A stretch of 44,768 bases of DNA from Reticulitermes lucifugus (lineage: Eukaryota; Arthropoda; Insecta; Blattodea; Rhinotermitidae): contig JAKCWW010003889.1 in the NCBI GenBank assembly GCA_026260175.1, positions 1-44,768 on the forward strand, written 5' to 3'. A model generated the notes under the pieces. The model was not told the origin of the DNA and did no database searches. It worked only from the letters and a program-made list of their open reading frames with translations. The translations under genes were made by a program, and so were the position numbers. Below, one piece after another: positions 26,801 through 34,655 of this stretch (its first letter is position 1; each line of letters starts with the position of its first letter).

Positions 26801-29800
26801 GCATTTCTCACGTCACTTATTGATGCCTCATGTATCTCATCATCCTTGATTTGATCATCCAAACATTACAGGGTCAAGAGTAAGAATTATGACCCTCTTC
26901 AGTATGCAGTTTTCTCCAGCCTTCTGTCACTTCCTCTTAGATCTGAACATTCTCTGAAGCATGCTGTTCTCAGACACCCTCTATCTGTATTCTTCCCTTA
27001 ATGTCACTGAGCAGATTTCACCTGCATACAGAATAAGAGGTAAAATTGTAGTTTTGTGTATTTTAATCTTTATGTCTTTACATAAAGCATATGGGAGGAA
27101 AAGTATTCTAGACTGAATGATGGTAAGCAGTCCCCGACATTCATCTGCTCTTAATTTATTTGTGAATGCAATTTCTATTTCCTACCATCACTCATAAATA
27201 CTGGAAAGCCGCAACATTTTCCAGAACTTATTAGCTATTCTTATAATTCTGCCCTGCATTCTGCCTACAAAATATGAACATATGCTTCGTTTTCTCATCA
27301 TGTACTTCTAGATCAACCTCTTTCCTAGTGACAAAGCTTTGTGTTTTTCTTTATAGTATGCAGGTTTTTGCCCACTGAATTAATAGCAACAGTACAGACC
27401 AGAGATTGATGTGTCCCAATCCTCTGTTGGTTTTGATTGACCTTCCTTGTGGCATATTCCAAGAAAAGGCATATGACAGATCTGGCTACTCAAAATGGCA
27501 CTGCAATTCAGACCCATTTTAATTGCTGTGCTTGGATTCTGCATTCATTATTGAAGTGCCTGACTACACTGTCATAACACTGTGAATATCTTGGAAAGCC
27601 TCACCTAATACTACAATACTTGAAGCAAAAGGTTCAATACTGCTGACATCAAAACCCACCACTGTAGGAAAATGTGAGCCAGTTCCATCTCCCAACCTCA
27701 TAACCCATCTCTCCAAGTGAGTCCAACATATTATAAGGTGACTTGCTAATATCAGGTATGCTTATAAGGTCTAACTGCAGTGTGTAATGCTGAATGTGTA
27801 GAATGAGTCAGCTGACACATGAATTGAAGAGCCAGCATAGTCACATTAACTTCATCTGCCAACACTTTAGTGTGACCTTGTAATTGGACTGGACATGTAT
27901 GAGTGATTATGAAGTTCCCACTGGAACTGGCAGCATCAGCTCACCCTTGAGGGGATACAGAGGAAGACATCACAATCTTCCATTCTAGGGCAACATGGCG
28001 ACCTCCATCACAACCTGATCTCAGGAAATACATCAGAGTAGTTATAATTCTAGAACTTTATTATCAAGTAGAAACCTAATGGAAAGTTCCACACAATTAG
28101 CTAGCTGCAACTTTATTCCTCTCCCATGGCTCCTCGCTGCATACCATGCAGATGCATACAGCTCTGCAGGGTTGATTACATCACAGTCAGCAGTACTATG
28201 ACACACCAGCACACTCAAACCACAGGCTGCATGACCATCCAAGTGCCTGTGCCATCTGGGCCCCATACAGGACACAAGATGGGTGTACATGACTTATGGT
28301 GTAGGCTCTGCATTTACATTCCCATACAGGAGCAGTGAAAAGAGACCATTCAGCCTTCATTTCTGAGTTTCTTGTAAATACACAGAAGTTGATGTACAAA
28401 AACCATGAGGAGAGGAAAGAACCCTGTTGAAGGTGGAGTTGAATACAGTTAGAGGATGTTCAAAGGTGAGAAAAATATAATGCTGGCAAGAGGGAAGAGA
28501 TGTCTCACACTGAACATGTACACGGTAAATTCACAGATCAGAATGGTACAGTGACTATGGGCATGAGTCAGTTTGAAAAGGGGTGGCCAGTTAGAAGATG
28601 AATGACATAAATATATATGCAAGAAAATGGCATATGGTAAGATGCAGGACAGGAGGACCTAACAGCTCTCTTTGCATTCCCCCATCAGGATGAGTACCAA
28701 CTCCTCCTCCCTACTACTACTACTGCTACTAGATGCTGCACATGCATTCGGTAGTATATTTCACCACAGTCACTATTCAGCCAGTTGCATGGGTATCTGA
28801 AGCAGTTAAGTGCAGACTAGGGCAATGCTCTTACTCAGTTTTACCATGACTAACATTCTGACCACAGATCCCTCAGACCGTGATGACAACACAGCTATCT
28901 TGAAGGTGAAGCAAGGTTATGAACCTCCTACATTCACTGGCTTCTTTGGAGTCTGGGACACATCTCTGTGGAATGTAAGTTATGCCACAACACTGGTATG
29001 AGTTTTGGTGAAGTATAACAATATCACAGGTGGTCAAAATATACAAATGTGGGTCATTTGGGGAACTTAAATACATTAACATCATTACGCATAACAGATG
29101 TGCATGGTCAGGGCTATTAGAAGAAAAGCCTGAAAATGGGTTACAGATCTCCTGAAACATCCAACTATTAACATTCTGGCAGATTTTTTTTTTACACAAA
29201 AAAGGTTTTGTTTTACAGGGACCAATACATGTTAAGAGCATTAAATGTTCAAGTGAACATCACTAATAGCATAATTCTGTGACTGGACACTGAAACAACC
29301 TGTAGAGAGGAGTCAGGTTTTGTACTGTAGCCTTCTACTGGTATAGAAATTGGAAATACTGTAGTAGCCTAGCCAGGTCTTGAAGTAGGAAAATAAATTG
29401 CAAAATGCTGTCTAGGCTTGAAATAGTTCCTGGGAACTAGCAAGGGAATTGTAAACAGTGGCTGGGGCTAAATTAAAGCTTGGGACTGGTACAGAAATTG
29501 TAAACTGCATTAGCACTGAAATCACAAATAGTGGCTGGGTCAAAGTACCCTAAATTTGGGACATCAGATATGAATGAATGAGAGTGATTCTGAGGCAGAT
29601 TCAAAATTCAAGTTGTCTCTTAGTTATAACAGTACCATTTTTGTGCAGGAGAACAAATCATTCGAGGATGTGCGTCGTGAGCTGGAGGGAAGCAATCCCG
29701 TCCTAGAACTGGACCCTCGTCTGATTGATGGTACAAAGAGCTTTAGTGACTTCCCCAAGTTCCCACTGGAGAAGTTGCAGAGTTCAGTTGATGACCTGCC

Positions 29801-31885
29801 TGAAGAAGTGGACAAGACACACAGAGAGGTAAGGACCACACTGTGTCTTCACTTTACAATGAAAAATTTATGAATGAAATATTAACTGCTTCTAATCTAT
29901 TTTTCCACACTACTACAGAATATTAGGGGGCACGCGGTGGCACAGTTGGTTGATGCACTGCGCTACAAGCCGGAAGGTCGCGGGTTCGATTCCCGATGGT
30001 GTCATNNNNNNNNNNNNNNNNNNNNNNNNNNNNNNNNNNNNNNNNNNNNNNNNNNNNNNNNNNNNNNNNNNNNNNNNNNNNNNNNNNNNNNNNNNNNNNN
30101 NNNNNNNNNNNNNNTCAACCTCCTGGAACCCTAAGGGCCTGTCCAGGCCTGTAATGGGATTGCTTTACCTTTTACTACAGAATATTGGCCAGGCACTAGG
30201 TAGTCTCACCACAGTGTTCTATATGGCTTCTCTTAGTACCTCCAGGCAAAGGGAAGAATAGCACCTTAAAATATGGTATTGCTGTATCCTCCCACATAAT
30301 TCATAATTATCTTATCATACATCATCTGACATTACATGATCTCAGCAGTTAATACAGCACTGTGAAGTAACCAAAATTCCATAAAACACTGTCTGTGTAA
30401 TTAATCACCTTCAAGTCTACTGTTGCATTTTGACCAGACTTCTACTGAGCCATTCAATTTTTGGACTTTGCCCATTGCCCAGTACTTAAAAGTACAAAAT
30501 TCACAAAATTTTGTAGGCAAACTCTGTCTTGCTTGTGTCACCCCAGTGTTGTTTTAGTTATTGCAATTATTATATTTTTATTCATTTTTTGATTTATTTT
30601 TTAGTGGAATATGCACAAAGTTGAAGAACTGAATGGATGTAAACGTGATATACCATCATCAGAGCTCTACAGAATTGTAGACTTTTACTGACCAAAACAC
30701 AATAACTAGAAGCTGTTCAGATCTCTTAACATCAACAGATACCAACAATCACGCTTGCATTACAATCATAGTCTGAAATTCCTGGAATCAAAAAACACAG
30801 TTCCAGCTTTGCACAACTTGTATAAGATTTTCACTCAATTATGAAGCCATTTCTAACCAAAAACCCTAATATTTCACCTTGAAAACTACCAAAAAGATTT
30901 TGAAGAAATTTAGTACAGTGTCTATACCAGAATTGTCACTGGAATTTAATTTTGATCCATATTAGTCCAACATAACTCCAACCTTGCAAAAAGCTAATAT
31001 TGAACTATTAATTTCCAAAAAAAATGGCTCATCATACAAATACTGGTATGGCATAATACACACTAAATTATAATTTACAACTCTTAATAAAAATTCAACA
31101 AAAATAAAATGCACACCCATAATTCTAAACCAGGCTTGTCAATGGACTGTATTTTATAATCTATATTATGAAATACAGAGAGGTGTTTTATTTAACATTG
31201 CTCTCAATTATTATGATTACATAGAATCAGCTTTAGATGAATCAAATATAAATATGTAGTATTGGTGGAATGATACTGACAGGGGAAAATTGAAGCACTC
31301 GGAGGAAAACCTACCCCAGTGCCACTTTGTCAACCATAAATCCCACGCAAACTGGCCTGAGATTGAACCCAGGTCTCCACCATGAGAGGCTGACGACTAA
31401 CTGCCAGGGAAATGGCAGAGCTGGTCTGCACTATTAATTTTAGTACTTTCTGAAACAGGAAACATAAAATATAGAAACTGGTCTGTACCAATAATAAAGA
31501 AAAATTAAGATAAGTTCAAATGTGCAAAGAAAACATTTCGAAAATATGTGTACTCTGACTCATCTGTGGGTTTCTTTGAGCCCTCTAGGTAAATATCATG
31601 ACAGTAGAGTACTTCCAAACAGGCCATGACTACTCCCACATCTCTACAGCTTTATGGTTCTACCAAACCTAATCAGATACTATATAACCTCAACAGTTGA
31701 TACATAAAACAGCCAAAGACGTAATGAACACATTTTTTAATAATTTTTGACAATCATCCTTATTCCAACAGCTGCATTTGTCAGAAGAGGACTTCAAAGC
31801 AGTATTCAAGATGGATCACACAGAGTTCATCAAGCTGCCAGCATGGAAACAGCAAAATCTGAAGAAGGCTGTTGGACTCTACTAA
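5747..31885 (+). CDS. qua: Villin-like actin-binding protein (whole gene, 15 coding exons)
   Basis: Joined exons give an 843-residue cytoplasmic protein of the gelsolin/villin superfamily, which caps, severs and bundles actin filaments under Ca2+ and phosphoinositide control. Coding exons: 5747-5821, 9425-9538, 10205-10401, 11354-11576, 14416-14697, 15617-15857, 17278-17549, 18511-18694, 20981-21066, 22342-22507, 25264-25398, 25671-25826, 28868-28974, 29649-29828, 31772-31885. Every junction is GT-AG and keeps frame. Approximate layout: G1 16-128, G2 130-245, G3 265-372, G4 395-520, G5 530-625, G6 640-745, linker 747-780, headpiece 783-843. The headpiece separates villin from gelsolin and makes supervillin or flightless unlikely. 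No signal peptide or membrane segment is seen. The symbol follows Drosophila quail, the villin-like homologue; one-to-one orthology was not tested, and villin-1 or advillin-like would be equally fair names. Confidence 0.96.
6205..6436 (+). mobile_element. tRNA-derived SINE with (AAAT)n tail
   Basis: A box-B-like GAATTCAAATCC near 6240 is followed by the TCCTCAGTGCCTCCAGACAC body and a simple AAATAAATAAATAAA tail ending about 6434. It is the same family as 2405-2720 and probably 15075-15290. Box A is decayed, so the copy is probably old and silent. Confidence 0.6.
7682..8092 (+). repeat. Unnamed 0.4-kb dispersed repeat, copy 1
   Basis: Shares ordered blocks with 10697-11055: an opening with GGCTGCA, TTTTGTAGACA, CTTCAGCC...ATCAGC...ACTGAAAT...GGCT then ATGACTAGTA, later ATAGCATAACTTTTAAAATC, and a closing poly-C run followed by an A-rich AAAAA.TCTGG end. 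Both copies are in the same orientation. There is no open frame of note. Class is unknown; it could be a non-autonomous transposon or part of one. Confidence 0.6.
8300..9046 (+). pseudogene. 5'-truncated LINE with reverse-transcriptase C-terminus
   Basis: An open stretch (8421-8831) encodes [14 protein letters not shown], then [19 protein letters not shown] and [19 protein letters not shown] with [14 protein letters not shown]. This is the typical C-terminal tail of insect non-LTR retrotransposon ORF2 proteins. About 200 bp of 3' UTR follow, ending in an A-rich tail at about 9027-9046. The catalytic domain is absent, so it is a dead fragment. The ATG at 8421 is internal and not a real start. 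Confidence 0.75.
9425..9538 (+). CDS. qua: Villin coding exon 2 (residues 26-63, G1)
   Basis: The acceptor CTCTCTCTAACAG and donor GTAAGT flank 38 codons: [19 protein letters not shown] then [11 protein letters not shown]. The VPVP...G.FF.GD.Y core is the gelsolin-repeat signature of G1. Phase 0 on both sides. Confidence 0.96.
10205..10401 (+). CDS. qua: Villin coding exon 3 (residues 64-129, end of G1)
   Basis: Acceptor TGCCACAG ends at 10204; donor GTATGA begins at 10402 (phase 2). It encodes [17 protein letters not shown], then [18 protein letters not shown] and [23 protein letters not shown], the DE pair and ELDD are the G1 positions that form the helix and Ca2+ sites in villin. An alternative in-frame acceptor nine bases later (CAG at 10211-10213) would drop three residues. 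Confidence 0.95.
10697..11055 (+). repeat. Unnamed 0.4-kb dispersed repeat, copy 2
   Basis: Second copy of the repeat at 7682-8092, in the next-but-one intron and in the same orientation. It has a poly-C run near the start (about 10721-10731) and another near the end (about 11022-11032), each followed by A-rich sequence. The paired poly-C/A-rich ends suggest these are the borders of the unit. Confidence 0.6.
11354..11576 (+). CDS. qua: Villin coding exon 4 (residues 129-203, G2)
   Basis: Acceptor TTATTGGCAG; encodes [39 protein letters not shown] and [24 protein letters not shown] and RLFHIKG match villin G2. The donor reads AAG/GTTATG, which is a GT donor but poor after +2. The next exon continues the homology in frame (phase 0), so the junction is still preferred. 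Confidence 0.95.
11700..12045 (+). pseudogene. LINE ORF2 C-terminal fragment and 3' end
   Basis: Translates to [20 protein letters not shown], later [11 protein letters not shown], then after a stop and frame changes [18 protein letters not shown], a standard C-terminus of an insect non-LTR ORF2. A short 3' UTR ends with AAGAAGGACTCTCCTCCATGG, which recurs inverted at 12535-12560. It is broken and 5' truncated. Confidence 0.75.
12535..12990 (-). pseudogene. LINE 3' end, inverted copy
   Basis: Read on the - strand, this carries the same ORF2 C-terminal region and 3' UTR as 11700-12045, but more decayed and extending a little further 5'. It forms an inverted pair with that copy, about 0.5 kb apart, inside one intron. 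Confidence 0.65.
12985..13115 (+). repeat. Dispersed repeat with TGTC-rich head
   Basis: The segment has (TGTC)n-like sequence, then GGAATAACTCAGCTCCCACT and GAGCGGATTTTCACGAAATT. I recall similar segments scattered through many insect genomes as parts of retroelements. Its open frame is not treated as a gene. Confidence 0.35.
14331..14381 (+). repeat. GGT/GGC/GAT trinucleotide repeat
   Basis: About 17 triplets run GGTGGTGGTGGCGGCGGC, more GGT, then GATGATGATGAT. They lie 35 bp before the acceptor of villin exon 5, in the intron, so they are not translated. Confidence 0.9.
14416..14697 (+). CDS. qua: Villin coding exon 5 (residues 204-297, end of G2 to G3)
   Basis: Acceptor TATGCTGACAG, donor GTAAGC, 94 whole codons. 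Encodes [20 protein letters not shown], then an acidic stretch [14 protein letters not shown] and [25 protein letters not shown]...V.EV is the start of villin G3. The acidic stretch lies where human villin has the neutral-to-basic G2-G3 linker. Confidence 0.95.
15075..15290 (+). mobile_element. Degenerate SINE copy
   Basis: A box-B-like GGATCGAATACT near 15116 is followed by a decayed version of the body seen at 6205-6436 (TATACTACCTTCAAATA and CACATCCTTCCCAG). No tail or target duplication was recognised. It lies in the intron between exons 5 and 6. Confidence 0.45.
15617..15857 (+). CDS. qua: Villin coding exon 6 (residues 298-378, G3)
   Basis: Acceptor CCCTTGGCAG, donor GTAAGT, phase 1 at the end. 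Encodes [58 protein letters not shown] and the SW...NQTTGVGK linker into G4. Matches villin G3 closely (YILD.GG..IYVWKGKKA; GAES..F..LF). Confidence 0.96.
15858..17277 (+). other. Villin intron 6 (1.4 kb)
   Basis: Contains a decayed LINE 3' end (16790-17125). The rest is AT-rich with no coding potential that I recognise. Confidence 0.8.
16790..17125 (+). pseudogene. Decayed LINE ORF2 C-terminal fragment
   Basis: Interrupted translation gives [16 protein letters not shown], then a scrambled segment and KMDLRKK with TGQDNIWI, equivalent to the NLYSSP..IR.IKSRR...W....KMDL order of the LINE ORF2 tail seen at 11700-12045. Several frameshifts and stops are present. Confidence 0.55.
17278..17549 (+). 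CDS. qua: Villin coding exon 7 (residues 378-468, G4)
   Basis: Acceptor TTATTGCAG, donor GTGAGT. Encodes [50 protein letters not shown] and [23 protein letters not shown] and VDDG.G...VWR.E..QLVPV are the diagnostic start of the second gelsolin triplet (G4). Confidence 0.96.
18511..18694 (+). CDS. qua: Villin coding exon 8 (residues 469-530, end of G4)
   Basis: Acceptor GTCTTCAG, donor GTAACT (phase 1). Encodes [38 protein letters not shown] and [13 protein letters not shown]. The DE pair, ELDD and QGKEP.HF...F.GK match G4 of villin. Confidence 0.96.
18695..20980 (+). other. Villin intron 8 (2.3 kb)
   Basis: AT-rich. A polypyrimidine CTT/CCT-rich run lies at 19319-19378 and a large CA/CG microsatellite at 20617-20780, preceded by one N at 20617. 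No transposon with a protein remnant was recognised. Confidence 0.8.
20617..20780 (+). repeat. Compound CA / CACG / CCCACG microsatellite
   Basis: One ambiguous base is followed by A runs and CA units, then CACACG, CGCACG, at least seven CCCACG-type hexamers, CGCGCA, CGCACG and CA again. Long open frames on the reverse strand are artefacts of the repeat. Alternating CA/CG is a Z-DNA-prone composition. Confidence 0.95.
20981..21066 (+). CDS. qua: Villin coding exon 9 (residues 530-558, start of G5)
   Basis: Short exon between acceptor TTCAATTCCAG and a GTGGGG donor. Encodes [20 protein letters not shown] and HNTRATE. LFQV.G....N..A.EV matches the start of villin G5; the valine comes from the next exon. 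Confidence 0.94.
21067..22341 (+). other. Villin intron 9 (1.3 kb)
   Basis: AT-rich. A short stretch at about 21465-21562 has a readable but featureless frame ([17 protein letters not shown]) that could be a transposon remnant. Nothing else is seen. Confidence 0.7.
22342..22507 (+). CDS. qua: Villin coding exon 10 (residues 559-614, G5)
   Basis: The acceptor CTTTTCGAAG is weak but gives the exact homology. Donor GTAAAA. Encodes [39 protein letters not shown] and [22 protein letters not shown] is nearly identical to villin G5, which fixes the identification. Confidence 0.96.
23860..24490 (+). pseudogene. Broken DDE-type transposase in a villin intron
   Basis: Fragments in + frames read [21 protein letters not shown] ([20 protein letters not shown]), then [20 protein letters not shown], a stop, [18 protein letters not shown], and [14 protein letters not shown] followed by GGHK.P.G-like sequence in shifted frames. 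The order helix-turn-helix, [22 protein letters not shown]...W.DS is that of insect DDE-superfamily transposases. At least three stops or frameshifts and the loss of the rest of the catalytic domain make it a dead copy. Confidence 0.65.
24676..24705 (+). repeat. GA dinucleotide microsatellite
   Basis: About 13 GA units in a villin intron. It produces spurious Arg-Glu open frames. Confidence 0.95.
25264..25398 (+). CDS. qua: Villin coding exon 11 (residues 614-659, end of G5 to G6)
   Basis: Acceptor AATTTTGGCAG, donor GTATGT (phase 1). Encodes [20 protein letters not shown] and [16 protein letters not shown]...FW.ALGG...Y and P.RLF.CSN.TG.F are the standard G5-G6 junction of villin. Confidence 0.96.
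25671..25826 (+). CDS. qua: Villin coding exon 12 (residues 659-711, G6)
   Basis: Acceptor TGTTCCAAAG, donor GTGATT. Encodes [40 protein letters not shown] and AMEYLKT. F.Q.DL..DDV.LLD..D..F.WIG is the G6 core. It is preceded by the shortest intron of the gene (272 bp, 25399-25670). Confidence 0.96.
25827..28867 (+). other. Villin intron 12 (3.0 kb)
   Basis: Contains a minus-strand LINE fragment (26530-27350). The remaining 1.5 kb (27350-28867) has no recognisable feature beyond scattered short frames. Confidence 0.75.
26530..27350 (-). pseudogene. LINE ORF2 C-terminal region, minus strand
   Basis: On the - strand the sequence reads, in interrupted frames, [26 protein letters not shown], then [40 protein letters not shown] and [18 protein letters not shown], followed by a 3' UTR like that of 11700-12045. 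It is the longest copy of this family in the window, reaching part of the region upstream of the C-terminal motif, and carries stops and frameshifts. Confidence 0.7.
28868..28974 (+). CDS. qua: Villin coding exon 13 (residues 711-746, end of G6)
   Basis: Acceptor CTGACCACAG, donor GTAAGT (phase 0). Encodes [20 protein letters not shown] and [37 protein letters not shown] is the hallmark end of villin G6. Confidence 0.96.
29649..29828 (+). CDS. qua: Villin coding exon 14 (residues 747-806, linker and headpiece N-terminus)
   Basis: Acceptor TTTTTGTGCAG, donor GTAAGG, 60 codons. Encodes [39 protein letters not shown] and [19 protein letters not shown]......DLP..VD...RE is the N-terminal subdomain of the villin headpiece. 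The final Glu aligns with Glu39 of headpiece HP67 numbering. Confidence 0.95.
29925..30172 (+). mobile_element. Young tRNA-derived SINE with 14-bp target duplication, interrupted by a gap
   Basis: The head has box A (GTGGCACAGTTGG) and box B (GCGGGTTCGATTCCC) pol III promoter elements. An exact 14-bp duplication, TACTACAGAATATT, flanks it at 29911-29924 and 30173-30186, marking a target-primed insertion in the last villin intron. About 109 bases (30006-30114) are N. The intact boxes suggest recent activity. It is not a working tRNA gene because it lacks a proper cloverleaf and is followed by SINE body. Confidence 0.85.
30006..30114. other. Assembly gap (run of N)
   Basis: 109 undetermined bases inside the SINE at 29925-30172. 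Gap length may be an estimate. Confidence 0.99.
31275..31432 (-). mobile_element. tRNA-derived SINE fragment, minus strand
   Basis: Read from 31432 leftwards: CCAGCTCTGCCATTTCCCTG, GGTGGAGACCTGGGTTCAAT then CTCAGGCC (box B), and a body with GTGGGATTTATGGTTG and GGTAGGTTTTCCTCCGAG. This is a SINE-like head and body on the - strand in the last villin intron. Confidence 0.5.
31772..31885 (+). CDS. qua: Villin coding exon 15 (residues 807-843, headpiece C-terminus, stop)
   Basis: The acceptor TTATTCCAACAG opens an exon encoding [35 protein letters not shown] and Y, then TAA at 31883-31885. It is the 35-residue villin headpiece subdomain: the three core Phe (EDF, AVF, TEF), the cap Trp and the KQQNLKK actin-binding helix are all present. 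The end reads KKAVGLY where vertebrate villin has KKEKGLF. Confidence 0.97.
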   Translation: MHLSEEDFKAVFKMDHTEFIKLPAWKQQNLKKAVGLY

Positions 31886-32560
31886 CACAGTAGCCCCTTA
31901 TTGCACACACTGTCACTCCTATGAACAGTCTGCAATGCCTGCTACTGATGTTTCTGCAGAAGATTTTAAAAGGATAAATGAATCAGAATTTAAAATTTTG
32001 TAACATAAGAACAGTGGAAATTCCACCACTCCTATAATGAGTCCCATCCGAGCTACTGGCAGCTTTAGATCGGACAAAAGACTATTTTGTTGCATGTTTA
32101 AATTAACAGCAATAATCAAAAACTACAGATAAAAGACTGCCACAATTTGTTCACAAACGGGCTAGATTGTGCACTAAGCTGAACAATGCTGAAACCAAAT
32201 ATATTCTTATCTCATCACCAGGCTAATACCAGGTAAGGCATTTCAGAATCACCTCAGCCTTAACATGTATGACCAGGATATCCAAAGTCCTGTGGACAAA
32301 TTCTGTATCCAAAAATTCAGAAAATCTGACATAAGTTTTTCTTTGGCTCTTGACAGGAGTCAAAATCAAGTTTAATAATTTACAGTTTATATCATCCAGG
32401 TACTAATATGTTTATGCAGATACACAAAAACTTTTTCTGCATGCAAGAAATGCTGCAAAATTCTCTCATGATGAAATCCCTCAAAAGCAAAGTCTGAAAG
32501 TAATTACACAGCTCAAACATTCATTCTGGATAGCTAAATTTCCTTTATAAAATAAAATTT
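31886..32560 (+). other. Villin 3' UTR (probable)
   Basis: Follows the villin stop. An AATAAA signal lies at 32551-32556 in an A/T-rich context; later + strand signals at 33724-33729 and 34270-34275 could serve longer forms. The true cleavage site cannot be read from DNA alone. Confidence 0.5.
32551..32556 (+). terminator. Candidate poly(A) signal of villin
   Basis: Canonical AATAAA 666 bp after the villin stop codon. I chose it as the first clean hexamer on the + strand downstream. Confidence 0.4.
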
Positions 32561-33274
32561 ATAAAAAGCATGTAACATACTTCTCAGTTTTAGCTTGTAT
32601 TTCCCTAGTCCAACAACTCAGCAAGTTATAAGCATCCTAGTAACCATTAACCCTCCTAAAGACAGGTGGCTGGCCAGCTGGTCAAACACAGATGCACCTG
32701 CACACTACACCACTGGCCAAACTACTGGCCACTGTTTATTATGTGTATCTAAATGGCATTTTGCCCACAAGAATGCAGCAGCAGTCAGATCAAGAAATAT
32801 CAAAACAGCATAAAACACAGACCTATTATTTTTCTATTTCACCCAGTAATCAACTTTTAACAGATTTTTATCAAACATCACCTTATGTATGGCACAGTTC
32901 TCGTATACCCCATCCTTGGAGGCTGGCATTAAATGGGTTAAACATTTTTCATGGCATGTCAGCAGAAATTCAAATTTTATCCCAGCATCTGACCAGTTAA
33001 AATTGTATTACTGCCCTAGTCATTACCACCCAGCTTATGCCAAAAACAACAAAAAAATGCTTAAAATTGAGGCAGATGGGTGTTAAAACATTCCTGAAGG
33101 TCTTAACATGCAGTACAAAACAAGCATGTTGACATTTCATTCCAAAACCCTTGTAAATATGCAACACAGCCACAAAAGTAGAATATATGGAATCCACTGT
33201 TGAAATGTAAAAAAAATGTTAGCGATTTAAAATGTATTTTCTAGGAAAAGACAGCTGTATCATGAAATGTCTAT

Positions 33275-33298
33275 TACACACACACACACACACACACA
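33275..33298 (+). repeat. CA microsatellite
   Basis: About 12 CA units between the convergent genes. Confidence 0.9.
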
Positions 33299-34649
33299 TG
33301 GTAACTTCTGAATTCTCTTTTTTTCCCCCCCCCTTCTTTATTTTGCTCTAATGTCAATTCATACATAAATTGGGCAATTCAGTGGAATATACTTCCTGCT
33401 GTATGTTGAGAACATGCCAATTCAATTAATGGACCACAAGTATGTCTTCTCAGCTGGAAAACTTCCAATCAATGTAAAAAAAAATTCATGATCACAAAAT
33501 ATAAAGCTTGATGAAAAACATGAAACTGTGAGAACAAGAAAGGAGTTAGATTGTATAAAATGATGACAAGTAACCCTTCTAACATACATGACTTCTTACC
33601 CTGTTATGCTTGTAGTACAGCTGCGTCCAGTCATCAAACATGAACTTAAACTGTGCCATTTATATTGATTTTTAGTCTGTTAATAAGCACATATAATGGG
33701 GATTCATATTTTTGAAGTTTCTCAATAAAATTTGGTTAAGTATTTTTAATATTACTGCTCTTATGGGAACAGTAGTCTTAATAACACTTTGTTTCTTATG
33801 ACAGTAACAATAGTTTCCTTCAATACAGATCATATTCTTGCACCAAAAGTTCAGACCTTCTAAGATGTAATTGGTTTGATCCCAAGCACATGCACCTTAT
33901 CATCACAGTGCCTATTTTCATGGAAAATGGATGGGTAGGAGGGGTAAACACGGAAGTATATTTACACTGAATCTTATATTCATGTGACTTGCAATCACCA
34001 TTTTTAACTTGAATTAGTTCAGCTGTTACTTGAATTTCTTTTCCATTTACCAACATATGACACACCAACACATTCTGAAAAGAAGTGTATAAAAAAAAAA
34101 GAAAGGAAACAGTTTTTAATCATGCCATTGGGACATCATAAGGGCTTGTTTTAGTCATTTGCTTTTATTGACATGTATACATTATTCTCTCCCACACACA
34201 TGATCAGCACAATATCTACAAAATAGTACTCTTTCAATATTATTATATTATGAATATTATACACTTGTAAATAAAATGGTATGACTTGAATGCAGCAGCA
34301 TCATAATCTTCTCTGGTAAAAGAAAAATCATCTCAAACGTGATGGTAAAATCTTACAAGAATTATGCATGGACGTATGCCATCTCTCACTCATGTCCCTG
34401 GTTATGTTAAAGGCACAATGCACATGGTTGACTGACTATTACCATGGTCATGAAGTAAAACAGCACTCAGAAAGCTCTTGCACTCACATTTGTGAAGAAT
34501 TATTACAACTGAAAGTGCCTTTTGGCACCAGTTCCTAGTTTTCTCTACTTAAAAATTCTTCAAGATTCAACTTCCTTCACTATGTTAATTGGCACGAAAG
34601 TTGTCGGATGAGGCATCCTTAAGTGAGCAAGAGTACTGATTCTTCTGTT

Positions 34650-34655
34650 TTTATT
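34650..34655 (-). terminator. Candidate poly(A) signal of Rok
   Basis: TTTATT on the + strand, i.e. AATAAA on the - strand, about 505 bp past the Rok stop. A second lies at 34164-34169. Which is used is unknown. Confidence 0.35.

Noticed and set aside
29929-30005. Possible tRNA gene from intact A and B boxes
   Set aside because: It is the head of a SINE with target duplications; stem pairing of a cloverleaf is not satisfied and SINE body follows.
29937-30261. Open frames running through the N gap
   Set aside because: They exist only because N codons are not read as stops.
31772-31885. Gene as gelsolin, supervillin or flightless-1 rather than villin
   Set aside because: Six gelsolin repeats plus a C-terminal headpiece and no leucine-rich repeats or long N-terminus; only villin/advillin/quail fit.
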